A stretch of DNA of 64,000 nt from Anisakis pegreffii. Lineage: Eukaryota; Nematoda; Chromadorea; Rhabditida; Anisakidae. Positions 11,492 to 26,400 of this stretch are shown in pieces (within the stretch, counting starts at the first letter, position 1; every line of letters starts with the position of its first letter). The stretch is taken from the NCBI GenBank assembly GCA_035041965.1, contig JAPYMA010000183.1, positions 1 through 64,000 on the forward strand, written 5' to 3'. The position numbers and the translations under genes were made by a program. The notes beneath the pieces were generated by a model. It worked only from the letters and a program-made list of their open reading frames with translations, did no database searches and was not told the origin of the DNA.

Positions 11492-14400
11492 ATGGCCGAA
11501 TCGCATTCGTATATTCCTCGACCGACTCAATTTTTACAAGAGGAGGCGAGTGATGACGACGATTACCTGGAAGATGAAGTCGGGATAAATGAAGAAGATG
11601 ATGACTATGAGTTCAATCAACCCCTGATCGCAATCAAAAATAATTCAGCTAGTAGCACAGCTCATCAGTCATTCTCTATCCCATCATCGTCATTCTACGG
11701 AAGTTCAAATCAGGTAACATCATACTTATCTTTACTTTGGTCAATTCAGTGACATTCTGCTATCCATAATGTTGATAAGAGCTAAACAGGATTTCATCTC
11801 CGTTTTGCTAAGTGGAATAATACATTGAAAGAATGCCTTAAAGTAGAGGAATCCATGATCAGTTTCGTGCTATGAAATTATATTTTCGTGATAATTCAGT
11901 TGTATTTTATACAGGGTCTGATGTGCTTTGGTGATCTGTTCACTGCAATGAATGAATATTGAAAATTGAATTATTTCCACAGCTGAACATACCGATAATC
12001 ATACTAATCAGAACGCTTCCGAATCAGTTGTATGTCTGCATCAGGAAAACCATTAAGAGAAAAATATATGCCCGTACCAATATAAACCAGTGATAGAAAA
12101 AATGACATGATGATGGAAAGACCATCTTTTGAGTAGTTTTTTACGTAAAATTCGAAAATTAACTTTCTCTCTCCGCTTCAGACCGAATTTGGTACAAATA
12201 ATTGTCAAAATCTGAAAAATGCCTAAAAACATGAACCTCACCGGCTGAAAAAGTTCATTTTCTGTTTTTTTACATGCTGAAGAATGTGTTGAAGCTATGC
12301 TATCGGATATGCTGAATGAATCAGATTTTCTTTATCACTCATTCATCGTCTTCAAAAACGTTACTGAACGCGCGGAGTACCAAGTTGAGATTTATGTACT
12401 GCTTTCTTCCGAACGACGGGACCATCCCGTCCCGTCCAGTTTAAAAATGTACTGTATCAAAGCGCCAAGAATAATGAAGTGAGCGATGGATGGATGAGAG
12501 AAAGTAGAGAGAGGAGGGAATAATCGATGAAAGGCTGTGAGCGAGACTAAACAATTTTTTCGAAGAGATCGTTGTGGTCCTCAAAAAGCATGCCCTTAAA
12601 TTGTACCACAATGGTGGTTGATGAAAGGAAACGACACTCATTTTCGGACTGAACTTGCATAAGCACCTCAGAAAAGGAAGTAATCATCAACGAGTCATTT
12701 CTGTTGTTGACGCAAGAAACGGCTAAAACTCAAATCGTTTCTACGTAAATTGGAGTCATTAGCAAAAGACAATCCATAAGGAAGAGGAAGAAGTTCATTT
12801 TAGAAGTCTCACGTATAAAACTGCCCAAAAAATGATCTTCTCGGCTTTGCGCATTTTTTGGTGTTGTGCAGCATAATTATTGGATTTATAATTATATTCT
12901 GAAATAACTAATGAAATATCAAGTATCGTATCGTTGAAAAATGTTCATTTTCCGAATAATTTGTTCGTACAGATTGGATGTCAAGGACATTCTGACGTGA
13001 CTAAAAATAAAAATTTCAGTCACATTCATTCGGCCGTAAAATAGCCAGATTTAATTATTTCAAGTTTCTGCCAGAAAGAAAATCTCTCTTATCGTTAGAG
13101 TATTCATTGTTAGTGTACTTCATGATGGAAGCTGCAGTTTGCCATTCATTTTGCAGCATTCTCGAATTTTATTGCGACATCGTAACTCTCTGTAATTCCT
13201 AGGGAACATCCAATTCATATTGATTTTTGTTCGCTTTCGAAGTTTGCAGCCGTGGATTTTCGTTGCGTTGCTCACGATCAAAGACGAAATAACGTCGTCT
13301 TTTCTGAACTGAGCTGATTTGCATCAGTTGTGGTTGCCAAGTTGCTGTGTAATGTTGTTTTGGTTGTTTGCAGTTTGAGATGAGATGCTCTTCTCCAAGA
13401 GCTGCATTGAAGAGACGTCTCAAATTGACACTCTTGAAATGCACAACTTTTGAACGAAAGCCAACGATAAACGGTAGTAGAGAGCCATGGCATCACGCAA
13501 GGGATAATTGAAGCAGACGACGAATAGATAGAGGAACGTGCGTATGCGTTGCGTTCTGATGCGTGGAATGTGTGGTGATCGATTTTGGTGCGAAAGGCAT
13601 GGCGAGTGGTTGGTGTGTGCAGCGGTGCGTACGTTATCGTGTGTACTGTTGCGCTCGGCATCACATCAGTAAAACTTTCGTAATAACACAGTTTCTTGTG
13701 CGGCAATTGTGTGGATTGCAGCAGTGAATTCTACGAGAATCCAGTCAATCCTAAAGATGAGTGCATAAATTCCTCACGATGGATTGGTTCATTCAATATG
13801 AAATAGAAACTGATTTCGACTTTATAAAGTAGATTCATGATTCCACCTGGACACTCCTCCAACTAGTCGGCGATGAATTGCTGAGTTGATCGAAAACTGA
13901 TATGGATTAGTCAGTCATCGGAAAATTATAATTCATATCTTTTTATTCGACAGCTGAAAGAGGCGCCTCACAGTTAGACTATAAGTGTATTGTAGTTGTT
14001 CCAGTTAAGCTTTGCGTGATCACCCTAACCAAAACGTGCTTGATGCCCCTTGAGACTAGAACGATATGACATAATTGAACAGCCTCGTGAAAGCCAGAAT
14101 TAAAGTTCAGTGAGGAAGTTACATTTATTCAACGGTAACTTTGTCAAAAGCAACATTTTCTCCAGTTATTCAGCAATAGTTTAAGCCAGTCAGCAGTTCG
14201 CATATTCGACTCACCAAGGGTATGCCACAGACATTTTTTATCGCCGTCGTCATTTTCGTGTTTACTCTTTATTCTTGTAGGTATTGATCTATATATTTTA
14301 CTGATAAATGCACATTTTGAGTTATTGTTGATTTAATTTTGCGTTTCATTGTGGTAAGCGCCAATTAATCTTTTTTAAACCATTCGATAAAAATGCATTC

Positions 14401-17400
14401 GCATTCAACTCCGTCGAGCGGTGAGTTATTTGGAAGAGACAACTGTTTCGTTATTAGGCATAACCATTTTCTAATCTTCTAAACTTAATACGTTGCCAAT
14501 TCGAACGTAAAGGGAAGTCTGATTGGAGTAATATTCCCTTGTTCAGGGATTTTTCCATTCGTAGTTTACTAATATAAGTTCGAAAGGAGATTTTCAATCG
14601 GACTAGAACATCAAATAAAACTGGTTCGATGTAAACGCAGAAGATTACAATGAGCCTTTGAAAGTGATTGTTTTAGCAGCTGGAAAAATTCTTTCATGCT
14701 TTGTTCTATCACTTATTCTTCCATATAGTAGAATGATGGAGGCCGTATTATACAAACGACTGAAATACGGGATTGTGTCTTTGGCATAAAATAGATATTG
14801 TGAATATTTTTTAGAGTGGTGAATAATATATTGCAAGTTACATTTATTGCTATGTTCTCAACTAATAGATGTATGTTTTCGCGATACTCCTCGGTCAAGA
14901 ATCCTCTTAGGGTCCTGTTACATATTCTCAGTGCTACATAACTGGAAGTCAGCACGTATTTATCACTGGTGCATTTCATTTTGGGTGTAAAATTTTCGGT
15001 GTAAGTCGTGAATTTTGTGTGATATAATTTTCGCTTTTTTTTCGTTCCCTTGAAAACATTGCGGTCTTCTTCTTCCATATGTTTAGCTTCATTCGTTACG
15101 TACGTACGTCATCATACCACATCAATCCTATCGCAACACCGCTGATTCTTTCACTTTTATTTATTCTGTGGAGAAGGAACGGAACGTATAATGTTTGTTC
15201 GCAAGATCATATGTGATGTAGGTGAAAGATAGAATGTTAGCTGCTTAGAAATTGGTTGAAAACGCAGTCACGCAAGGCATCACCCACACGTCGGCGAACT
15301 TCGCATCCGATCAAAAATTTCTCGCCTAATGGCGCTCAGTGTAGAATACAGGCCAACACTTTAAAAGTATCATCACTGGAAGTTTCCCAGCTGCGAGAAG
15401 AGATATTCTCTCATTTTGTCTGTCACTATGCTTCCATCAGGATTGTCGAATCGATCACCCACCGCGAGCGTCTATCGGCTAATAAAGTTGTTTGTGAAGT
15501 TGCAGAGAAACGGAGACAACGACACGAATAAAGTGCATATTGAACGCAAACAAAATGGAATTTGAACATATGATTCGTCGTTCATATATGATTTGTGAAT
15601 TGTAGTTTTGACATTTTTTGATTAAATTCATTAATCGTAAGTGTAAGCTTATTCTAGGACTTCCATGAGGTTTGAACTTATCATCAATTTTCTTTACTGG
15701 CTCTTACGCGTAGAGTTTAGATGTTGTTGACTTGATGTGTTGTGCACTTTCGAGGTGTTGTTTCGACATGTTTTGATGGACTCTCAAGGTAAATTCACAA
15801 TTAATTCGTCAATATTTTAGAGGTTTAAGGTCAGTGGTTTCTGATCTTGATTTATTGTCGACAACCAACGAATGTTTCCAGAAAAGCTGATCAAGTAAAA
15901 CACTGCAACATTTTCAACATGCAGATTTAGCAGTTATGAACACCAGAGGTGTTAACACTATTTTAGAAAGTTCCCCATGTAGATAATACACCAGTATTTA
16001 TTTATTTCAGTATGATCTCATTGTTAGTTCAATTCAATTTTGAGTATTCATTTCAAAACGGCAGTATTGGAACATCGTATCACCACATCTGCAAGACACA
16101 TTTGCATGGCTGTTTCAAAAGCGTTTACACAATTTGGATAAAACTTCTTGAATGACCGTGAATTCCACCAATTTTTTTGAATAGTGCTTTTTGTGACCTA
16201 ACGTTAATCGTAAGCACTGAATGAAGCGACTGGCTTATGAGTTTCTGTAATTGAGTGCATCTAAGACTATCATGATCACATCTCTTATCAAGCATATCTA
16301 TCTCAAATTGTCCGTGGTAGACAAATGTGCCTGTGATTATGGCTGGAAGCAAACGAATTTCAGAGCAATGAAAATATTTATTCTGGTTTGTAAAGCTCAG
16401 GCCTTTTTTTCAATTTGCTATGACTGTTTCAAAAGTGTTCTCACAATTGGCATATAATTTCTCAAATGACCTTGAATTCCACCAGTTTTAATGTAAATTT
16501 CGTTTTTTACGTGATGTGAAAGCAAACGCAAGAGTACTTTAGGATTGAAACATGAATTTATTTTTGACAAAGGTCTAAAATGAAATAAATAAAGGTGAAG
16601 AAAGAATGAATTGTAATAGGTGATAAACGCGTAAGAAAGCAATCATGAATACGAAAAGGAAAACAAATTTATCACGCTATGACGGGCGAATGAGAATGGA
16701 TTTTGGAACGTCACTTAGATATGAAACTTTGTTTGATTATTATCTTGGAGAAACATGTTTTTGGGGGAATGGAACATCATTGTGGGGAAGAAATCCAATG
16801 ATTGGATGTTTAGTACGTTGACTTTTATGAGACGTTCCTGCCGAAATATTGGGTCCAGATGAGAAAATGAAGGAGTAGAACTTTCTTATGGAATAATTTG
16901 GTGTATGTTCGAGGATAAAGACTTTCTTGAAATTGAAAAATTGTCCCTTTAGTCCAAGAATTCCCAAAATTTCATATCGAATGAAAGTTTTGACATGCCA
17001 ACATCAAAAATTTTTGATATTTTGTTATCGCGTTTGAGAAGTCTGTATCATTGCCACTGCATGTTTCAAGAAATTTTCGATTTTAAGAATTTTCGTCATT
17101 GACACAAAAACAAAAAACTCTGGGTATGGTGCAGAATTTGAGGTAAAAGGCCTTGTAAAAGGTTTCGTCTTGAAGGTTTTGGAGAGATCATTTTAAAAAA
17201 CCCACAAATGAACCAGTTTGCTTAGCGATTAATTAAGTTTGTCCCGAGCAAATGTTTTCAAACCTTGATGCTTGCATGCTGCAATGAGAATGAAGGACAA
17301 GTGAAAAATGTAAGAGACGCTCTTTTTGATGAACATTGAGCGAACATTGATAGGGATTAGGGAATTTTCAGCGTTGTTTTGTTGTGTCGATCGGTACCAC

Positions 17401-20400
17401 CCATGAGTGAGCAAATTATTTGTAGCAGTTGTTGTCACTGTCATCATGAAGCTGTTCAAAATAAACCGCCCCAGAAATTCTGACATTCGGAGTGTTAATT
17501 GATAAAGCTCAAATGATGCCATATGCAAAAGATCGTTTCGTTGCAGTGTCAAAACGCAGTGCCAGATTGCAACAATAATTCAATCATTGATTGCATAAAA
17601 GAATTTTTGAAATACGAAACGCCTCTTAATTTTATGATTTTTTGTGAAATGTTTCCAGGACAGCACCACGATATGCTTCAATCATCTGTCAGTTTTCTAG
17701 ACGTGCACTAACACATATTCTTCGCAAACATGCGAACAAACCGCAATATTCTTTGATATCTTCTTCGGGAAAGGGATTATTTCCAGTTCCTTACAAAGAT
17801 GATGTAGTAGACCGCGTTCCTATCAAATTGATTGTAGCGTTTTTGAACCATTCATATTGCGATTTTGGATTGTATTGTAATTAGGGGTAGTTGTTTGATA
17901 TTTTCAACTAGTTGAATCATAGCGGTCACCATTTTCAACAAAATCAAATGAATTATAATCTGTCAATCACTTTAACTGTATCATATCACAAATACCGTCT
18001 CATTCGAATGCGACTTTTCGAACACGGCTGCGGTGATGATGAGTGGGCAAAGGGATGATCTAATTACACCTCATTGTCAAATAAACTACGAACTATACAG
18101 AAGTCTGAAGACTTAATGTTAAGCTTAAGTCTTAAATAAATAATATGTCGGCGAATTGAAAAATGTTAGCTGTAACATGTTATGTGTTTGCTATCTGACA
18201 AATTGAATAGATCAAATATAGATGTTGATTTAAGGATGTAACATTTGGAATATGAATGCAACTTGTTGATCTTTGATAACACTAAGGTCATTTTGAATAA
18301 AGTTCATCTCAACTTTTTTTGCACTCCGATTTGATCTTATCGTTAGTTAATTCAACTTGAAGTTTTCAGTTCATAGTTTATCTGACAATGACGTGTAATT
18401 ATCATATGGACTTCGTTGGCTCGTTGAGAATTTTAATTATGAGAGCTAATTTCGAATACTGAATTTGATGGTAATCGAGCATTTTTGCGTATACCAGTCG
18501 GATTCAAGGCACTCCGAGTGAGTAGTCAGTTGAAGGCTTTTTAAGGTTTTTAGGCAATTTGTGAGGTGTAAGATGTTCAGGTTTTCGTAGTGAATGTCAT
18601 TTATCGGTATACTGGTTTTATAAAATGTCTGCTGAATTCATTTTAATCGTAAACGTTTTAATGTTCGTTCAGCTTCGTCAACATACACATATTACCTGCA
18701 GTTCTTAAAAGTCAACATTTCATCTTTTTGAATTCGTGAAATCTTTTTAGAACTGGGCAGCTGCACTGATGTACTTTTCGAGCTGCGGTAGTTACCCAGT
18801 ATTCAAGTAGATTCTTACGTCACCTGGCGTTGTTTTTTCGAATACATATTATAGCACACGTTTCACTATTATATTAAGAAGCTTAACTAACAGCAGTGGG
18901 AACTGAACAAGTTTCTAACGATGCTGTTCGTTCCTGAGAAATATATTACATTCTTCAGGAGAAACTTGTGTCCGAATTCCATTGTATTTTAAAAGCTATT
19001 GTTTTTTGTGCTACTTTCTCGTTTGAATTTTTCGATCTTCTAAGTAGTGTTGTATTTTGAATGTGGTCTGATCCAGTACTGCAGTGAAACGGTGGTAATA
19101 CGATGTCCCCCGAAAGCCAGATTCCGAGGTTTGAAGAGAATGTAGTGAAATTCGAATTTGTATCATTTCTGAATCAGACTGAATGTCATCCTATTAACAA
19201 TAAGTGTCTGAATGTCATCTTATTAAACATCCTTTCTCAATTTGTTGTACAGGTGAATGATTGATCTATTTCATATGATGCATGCTGACCCGTTAACGTA
19301 AAATGCCAATTATGGTCTGCCAGAACTAACCGCATCATAGTTGTCAAAAGCAACGTATTATGCATCCACTGGATGTGTCCTCTTTTTCATTACATTTGAT
19401 TTGTTCATAATTTTATGCATTTCATTCAACGACTTAGTATTATTCCCGTTAGTCATTATAGATCGATTGTATCATCTCAGTCGGTGTTTGTTGAGCAAAA
19501 CCAGTTATTCGTTTCTGATTGATTTACTTGAATAGCGTTCTTTTTTTTCGTTCTTATCCACTCAGAAAGTCTCATACGTTTCATATCCTTCGTGAACTCA
19601 TTTCTGTATAAACTGGTTTATCTGCATGATTCTTCCATCCATGGGGCCCTTTAAGGTTTCCCTTGGAACGCCTTAGTTGATCTTTAGTCTGATGCTGGCT
19701 CAGATTTGAGTTCTTATGTTCCATTCATCTTTTCTTAAAAAAGTGACACATGTACTACAGCAAGACAAAGGAATAAGTTTGGAGAACACTGCAAAATGCT
19801 TCTCTCATTTTAGGAACAAGCAGTTTCAGGAATGATTGTAGTGTATCTTCAGTTAAAAATACTCATCTGGTTTTTATCCATTCACTGGATCCTCATAGGA
19901 CTAATTTAATTTCAACGACAAACTGTTTTTATTTTGCGATCCAATATTTCTCATGAAGTCACTTTCATAAGTTTCAAGAACATTAATAGTACAGAAGCCG
20001 GCAATGATCGAGCATCCTCATCCAAAACTTTGAACAGATCAGATTTCTCAGTAGTTTAACAGTGTGCAGTTGGATTTCTTTATCACATCATATCGGCGCA
20101 GAACTGTGCAGTTCGTTTTACCGATGCCCGGGGAATTCGAACAAATTGATCATTTTGAAGTGTTCGTCGCGATCGCTATTTTAGTTCGATGCAAACGAAT
20201 TATATAAGATGATGAACTAAGCGATTGAGTGAATTGTGCTATGAAATTGGTTTGTTAAAGGGAATGCCGATACACGAAAGTACAGGGTATCATTACGTCG
20301 AAGATGATACTGAAGAACAGTTTGTGTTCGAAGAACAGCCACAGTCATCCAATTACTTTGTTCGTTCTCATCAGCTTCCAAATGATTATTCCCGTCAAGA

Positions 20401-23400
20401 AGTTATCTATCAACAACAGCAACAGGTCATTTTTACTTATCTCATACCTACTCTTATTTCACCGTTCGTTTCCTTGCTCCGCACAACGTCTTTTCGCTCT
20501 TATCATATCTTCGGTTTTCCGCATCTGTCGTATTCTGTTGTTCAGTCATTTTTTTGGCACTTCAGTTTGATAGACTAATCGTAGACTCTGTTGATGAATG
20601 AATCAGACTCTGTGAAAACGAGCAGTCTAAAGCGCAGCATCGCAGTGAAGTTGCAATCAAAGCGTATTCAAGTTGTTATAATCAGGGGAAAAAATTTTTT
20701 TGAGTTGTTGACAATCGATAAGATGGTTCGACTTAAGTGTCGTTCTCCAATTTGCTCGGATTTGTTGCGTTTTCCTCACGTAACCTTTTTTCTTCCTTGT
20801 TTTTCATTTATGAAACTTTTGTTGCCTATTTTTTCTAATGTGGAGTTCTTATTTATTCTTGTGGTGATATGTACGCGCTGATCTGTCATCTTTTTGCATC
20901 AAAATCTTTTAATCGGAGCCTACAGTGGCATTTATGTTGATGAAGACATCACACAGTGATTGTTGTTATTCATTTATCTTTCAAAGTAATCACTTCAATT
21001 AAATTCCATTTTAATCATCGCGTGCGTTCCTCTTGTTGACTGAATATTGCAGTAAATTTAGGCTATTCACAGTTTGAGCTGTCAAAGCAACATGCACTTG
21101 TGGATTTTCCAGAAAGTAATTTCACTTTTTCGAAATGATTTATGTTGTGTGGCGTGACGATTGGAATTGTATACTGGAATGCACTGCGCACTATAAGCAA
21201 ACAATCAGTTTAGCTGATGTAACGCACTCGCTATTTTGGAATTACCATTGAATTAGCGGTTATGATTATTGTACATGAGTTTTGATAGAACGCAAAAGTT
21301 TCACGTGGGATTGGGTAATTGAACTGATCAGATTTTATAAAATAAGGATGATGAGTTTGTCGTATGGCCGAACTGGGAGTTGAGTTGGATGAAGCGAGTG
21401 ACTTCAGTTTTACACTGAAACACATTCTCTTCTCGAGTATATTCCATATTGCAAAGTGATAATAAGATAATCCTCCTTGATTATTTGTTCAGTGGTCCAA
21501 GTCTTTTTAATACTCTGTCTCAAACTGCTTTCTGCCGGTGTTTTCATGAGCACATCAGATCCATCACATAAGTTTGTCAAGTATTCATTTGATAAATAAT
21601 TGAAATGCAATGAAATAATCGAATAAAATTTCAGAAATACAAGCAACAACAACAGTTTGCTGCATCACATCACGATTATGTGGTTGGTGCACCATCGATG
21701 TCATCATATAACAGAAGACATCAACGAGTGTACGAGATTCCATCAGATGATGTAGATGAGATCTCGGTTTATGAAGATAATACAACGCCTAGTTCTAGTA
21801 ATGTTAATATTAATAATACAGCTGAATATTCGGATCAGTTAGAAGGAACAGTGCATGCAGCGGTACATGTGCAACAGTCGCAGTTATATCATCTTCCAAA
21901 CCACCTTCAACCACAACAGCAACATCAACAGCAGTCGCAATTTCAAGAAACACCTAGAGTGGTTTCTAATGAAAGCAATAGGGTAATTATCGATGCTAAT
22001 TCGTTTCGTTTCATTTTAGGTGCTGAAGGAATGACATAATTTTACATCACTTCGTCAACTTGCCTTATTTCGTGAAGAGTGCGTATGGTCTTGAGAGAAG
22101 TGCTCGACGACAGATCCATCCTATCAGTGCAAACACTTTTGAGTTATTCCATGCACTATTGAATATTCAGTTTTGACGTGTGATAATTTCATGAAAGTAT
22201 CACTGTCGATTGGATAAACCAAACCCATGCATCGCTTGATATCGCAATCTCCATTTTGTTGTCGAGCAATAGTTCAATAGCAAGCTGAATGAACAGTGAA
22301 ATTGTTGTTGAATATATGAGTGATTATTCATTACTTGCCATTGCCATTATGATCAAGGAAAGATTAGATTTTTGAGAAAGCAATATGAGTCATTCAGTAC
22401 ACCGAGCGTTTCGCGTTTATGCAATGCATAATATTACAACAAAACATTGCATGAAATATTGCCTCGTTTATTCGATCGCATTGAATTAAAATGTAGGTTA
22501 TAATATTCGTTATCGAATAGATGTAAGGAATGTTGAAAGAAGGTAGCGCGTCAACTACAACCGTGAAAGGTAACGAAGAGAGGAGGAAAACATCAAAAAT
22601 TCAGAGCGCATTATTAATATTACGCGATATCTGTAAGAAAGGAATTGAATGACTCGTAATATGATGAGTGAATGCAAAATACGAATCTGCATTGCAACTT
22701 CAAGGAATCTGTTGAACTGAGGGTGCTCTTTTGAACGAGCATTCGTCCGTTCAGCGAACACCAATGCACGTTTTCTTTCGTGCTGAATCTTACCAACATT
22801 CATCTTTTTACCCTACCCATTGTTTTGTTGTCCAATTTTCATTTTACCAATATGTTGAAACCGTCATCCACATGTCTTAATTTTATTTATCCTCGTTTTT
22901 GTTCCCGATTGAACTAACTCTCCAAAAGGATCTGTACGACTGAACAGCCATCGTGAATAAATCAGTGAGGCAGTTTTTAAGATAGTTATCCAGTTTTAAA
23001 GAGTATTGCTGGCACAGCTGTTAAATGAATTGAAAGTTTAACAAATTACGTGTATAACTACTGTTTTGTTGATCCTGCAAGAAAGTTCGAAAACAGTTGG
23101 GAAGGCAAGCCAATGGAGACGTTCGTTTACGCAAAAGTGGAAGTTGAATCGGTTTATGACGACATCAGATATGTGGAATGTTGACTTCTGATGAATTGAT
23201 CGACGCAGTGACTGTCATTATGAGCAAAAAACAGACCGAAGTGGATTCTTGTGAAAAGGCTGAAGGAGAAGATGAAAGATGCGCTGAAATTTGATTACTT
23301 ACCTGATATGTGTACGATTATCTGCATGTATTTGAAGAAGAGAAAGAAGAAGCATAGATTATTGTTGAAAAAGAAATGTGATCACTAGTTTCATTCACTA

Positions 23401-26400
23401 TTTCATGGTATATCGAAAAGGAGAAATATTTGACGGTTAACAAATGATTTCACAAGATAGGAAACGAATGAATGTATTTCCGGTTGAATGTAGCGGAACT
23501 CTAGTCGGCAGTGGTTGCGTGGTGAGACCTGAAAGAATAATCATGTTTTTCGTTGTTTTTTTTTTTCGTTTCCAATCAATTTAGTGATTAACGTTTCTTC
23601 GATAGGGAAGGGGTGATGTTATTTCTCAAAATTTTGTTTTTTGTAAAGCGAAAGTGTTCTTTATTCTGCTTATTTTCATCAGTTTTATCGTATTGTTATT
23701 GTTATTTGAAATTATCATAATGATGACGGTGGTCATTTTGAAAGCGATACATCGGAAACTCCCTCTACTCATCGTGCGACACGAATCTTGGAGGTTTCAA
23801 GAAGATATGAGAACATTTTAAATGGGGGTAATGCAAAATGGCAATGAATAGCAGTGGAAAAGAAAGATTCACTAAAAGGGCTGGGAGGGGTTAAGGCTCG
23901 AGTTCGTTTTGATTACACTGAAAATGCTATTGAAATCATCGGTTCGAACTTTCATATTTGACGTTGTAGTTGAATGGGGCTGAATGCAGAAAAATGTAGT
24001 TGCGAAACAGACATTGGAACTATGCTCAAGAGGGATTTGGGAATTTGGTTTTTTTGCGAGAGGCAACCGATAGGCTACTTTCATCAATAAAAACGTATTA
24101 GGCTGCTGCGAAATAATTGCAGCCAATCAGGAAACAAAAAAAGGGTCTAGAAGGTTTGGGAACGAATAGTTTGTCACTCGTAAATGTGGTCGATGTCTTG
24201 AGGAAAATTTGGGAGATTTTTTTCCATTTAGAATCTGTTGGTATATTGCAAGTTTTAACGGCTCAAGTAACTGATAGACATCATGGTAGAGGAAAAGATG
24301 CTTCCATTTGAGTTCACAGAATTCATATGAAAACAATTCTGTAAGTGTTGTTCGAAATTTTTTCCTGCTGCCTATCGGGTTCGTAATTTCGAGGTTATTC
24401 ACCCACTCATTTTCTTTTGTATAACGTGCAATTGTGCGATGCTTTCTAGAGATTAATTTGAAAGTTTCGTTAGTTCGCTTCAGTAAAATTACACTTGAAA
24501 GCATATTACTTTGGATATAAGCCTTAAAATAATCTACTTAACGTTTCAGTTAAGATATGTACTGCAACTCTCGAATAGTATATTTCTCCAAGCAACTCAG
24601 CTTCGCATTATTTACTCAAATGATTCAACCATGTTCTCACGTTTTGCATTCTTCGCATGTGGTATCGAACAGGAATAGGAATTGGACGTTTAGCACAACT
24701 TTTTTCCCTCAGGAATATGCTGATTACCCAATTACTCATTCCAAAATATTGTACTCTAGGATGTGATGTACTATGAATGATTTTCAATGTCATCATGCGA
24801 TATGATAACTGCACGTATCGTTCACATTCGCCGTACGCCTCGTAAAAAAGATGAGACGAATTCTGTTACAAATTGGACAACAAATAACGATCGGAGTTGA
24901 GTGCATGCGATTGAATTATTCCAAGAAATACCTAATTCCTAATGAGTACGCAGTTTGTGGTGAACAGCTGAGATATATGTTGAAGGAGCAGGGTTTGTTT
25001 GATGATGTACCAATATCCTTAGTATAGTTCGCTTCGATAATGAAGGTGCGCTTTAGTGTGATGGAGAACGGGGTATTTCAGCATTCAACATCGAGAGTTA
25101 TTATTTTAGTTGTCCATTTTGAAGGCGAACGCTGTTTTACTGTAGTTGGTGTGCATGATGCGTTATTATTTTTTTGTGGCACAGTCATACTATGAAACTT
25201 TTATCTTTATTGGGACAAATACTCAGTACAAGTTAAATGTATGTTCGCATCCAACCGCGAATAGTCTCAAGTCTCAAAATTGATGAAGATTCGAGCATGA
25301 ATGAATGGAATTTGTCTCACCGATTTCGTTATCGCCATTTCCGGATGTCGTCCTATTACGTCCTCATCTCTCCTTGCAGTTTTCGAGTTTCAAAATTCCA
25401 CAGATACATGTTGATGGATGGATGTCGTGCGTAAATTTTAATTCCTTGTAATATCATTTCTCACAAAAGCACATTCATGCATTCATACAGTTGTTTATCT
25501 GGTGCTGTTGCAGTACACAATTGTCGGTCATACACAAGAAGGACAACCAATTTACGCACTTCAGTCAATTTCACACACTGAACAACGTCCTAAAATTCAA
25601 CCCAGTCAGCAAGTAAGATGTTATGATGTTCAATATATATTTGTCAAATGTATATTAGCATCTAATAACTCCGCTCATTTTTTGATTATTTGCAATGTGA
25701 AATCGAAGTACTGATCATTGGTGATCCACATTTTCGTCGTTTCTAGATTAAAGTTGAGTGCATGCGTCATCAAGAAGGTTGAAGGTTCTCTTTTGCGAAA
25801 CTCTTCTAGTTCATCGTAGCAGAGCTCATTGCAGTAAAATTTTTAGAATCGGCAGTGACTGTTTCAGTGTCAAGCCATGGAGATGTTTTAATGTCTCCGT
25901 TTAATTTTCAAATATCTTACTTAGTTGTCTTCCATCAAAATCTGGTATGAAAATAGACATAAATGTGAGATTTTTACATTTTGCAATTTGACCTCAAAAC
26001 CAGAAATCTCCAGATTGCTCATTACTAAACCAGTATGTTCTCGCATTTCCTTTCCTTAATGTCCCCATCCTCTGAATAATCGCTCCAACGGTTGGTTGTC
26101 AATATGTGTGCACCATTGAGTTATTGAATTTGCATGTAATCGTTCTGTGTCTTGTACTTTTTTGCCTTATTTACACATTTCAGTTTGATTTTCTTTCCAG
26201 TTTATTCATCCGTAAACTCTAATCTCAATACTGTAGCGCCGTGCCACCCTTTCCTGAATTTTGAATTTTGAAGCAGTGAGGGAAATAGTGTTTTCAGTTT
26301 TCTGCTCGAATGACAGAATTAAGCTGAAGACTTTCCAAAGAGTGAGGGTGAGGGAGTGGGGAATTCGAACTTTTCTAGAATGTTCAATGGAAATTTTCAA

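Noticed and set aside
13278..13706. Minus-strand 142-codon ORF
   Set aside because: No domain or splice-site context. It is rich in Ser, Thr and His, as expected of the antisense of GT-rich sequence, and lies in a probable intron.
14713..15078. Minus-strand 121-codon ATG ORF beginning with acidic then lysine-rich residues
   Set aside because: No recognisable family and no supporting neighbours; kept only as a note in the intron entry.
23940..23970. GGTTCGAAC resembling a tRNA B-box
   Set aside because: No matching A-box, acceptor stem or cloverleaf could be built around it. No tRNA or rRNA gene was found in the window.
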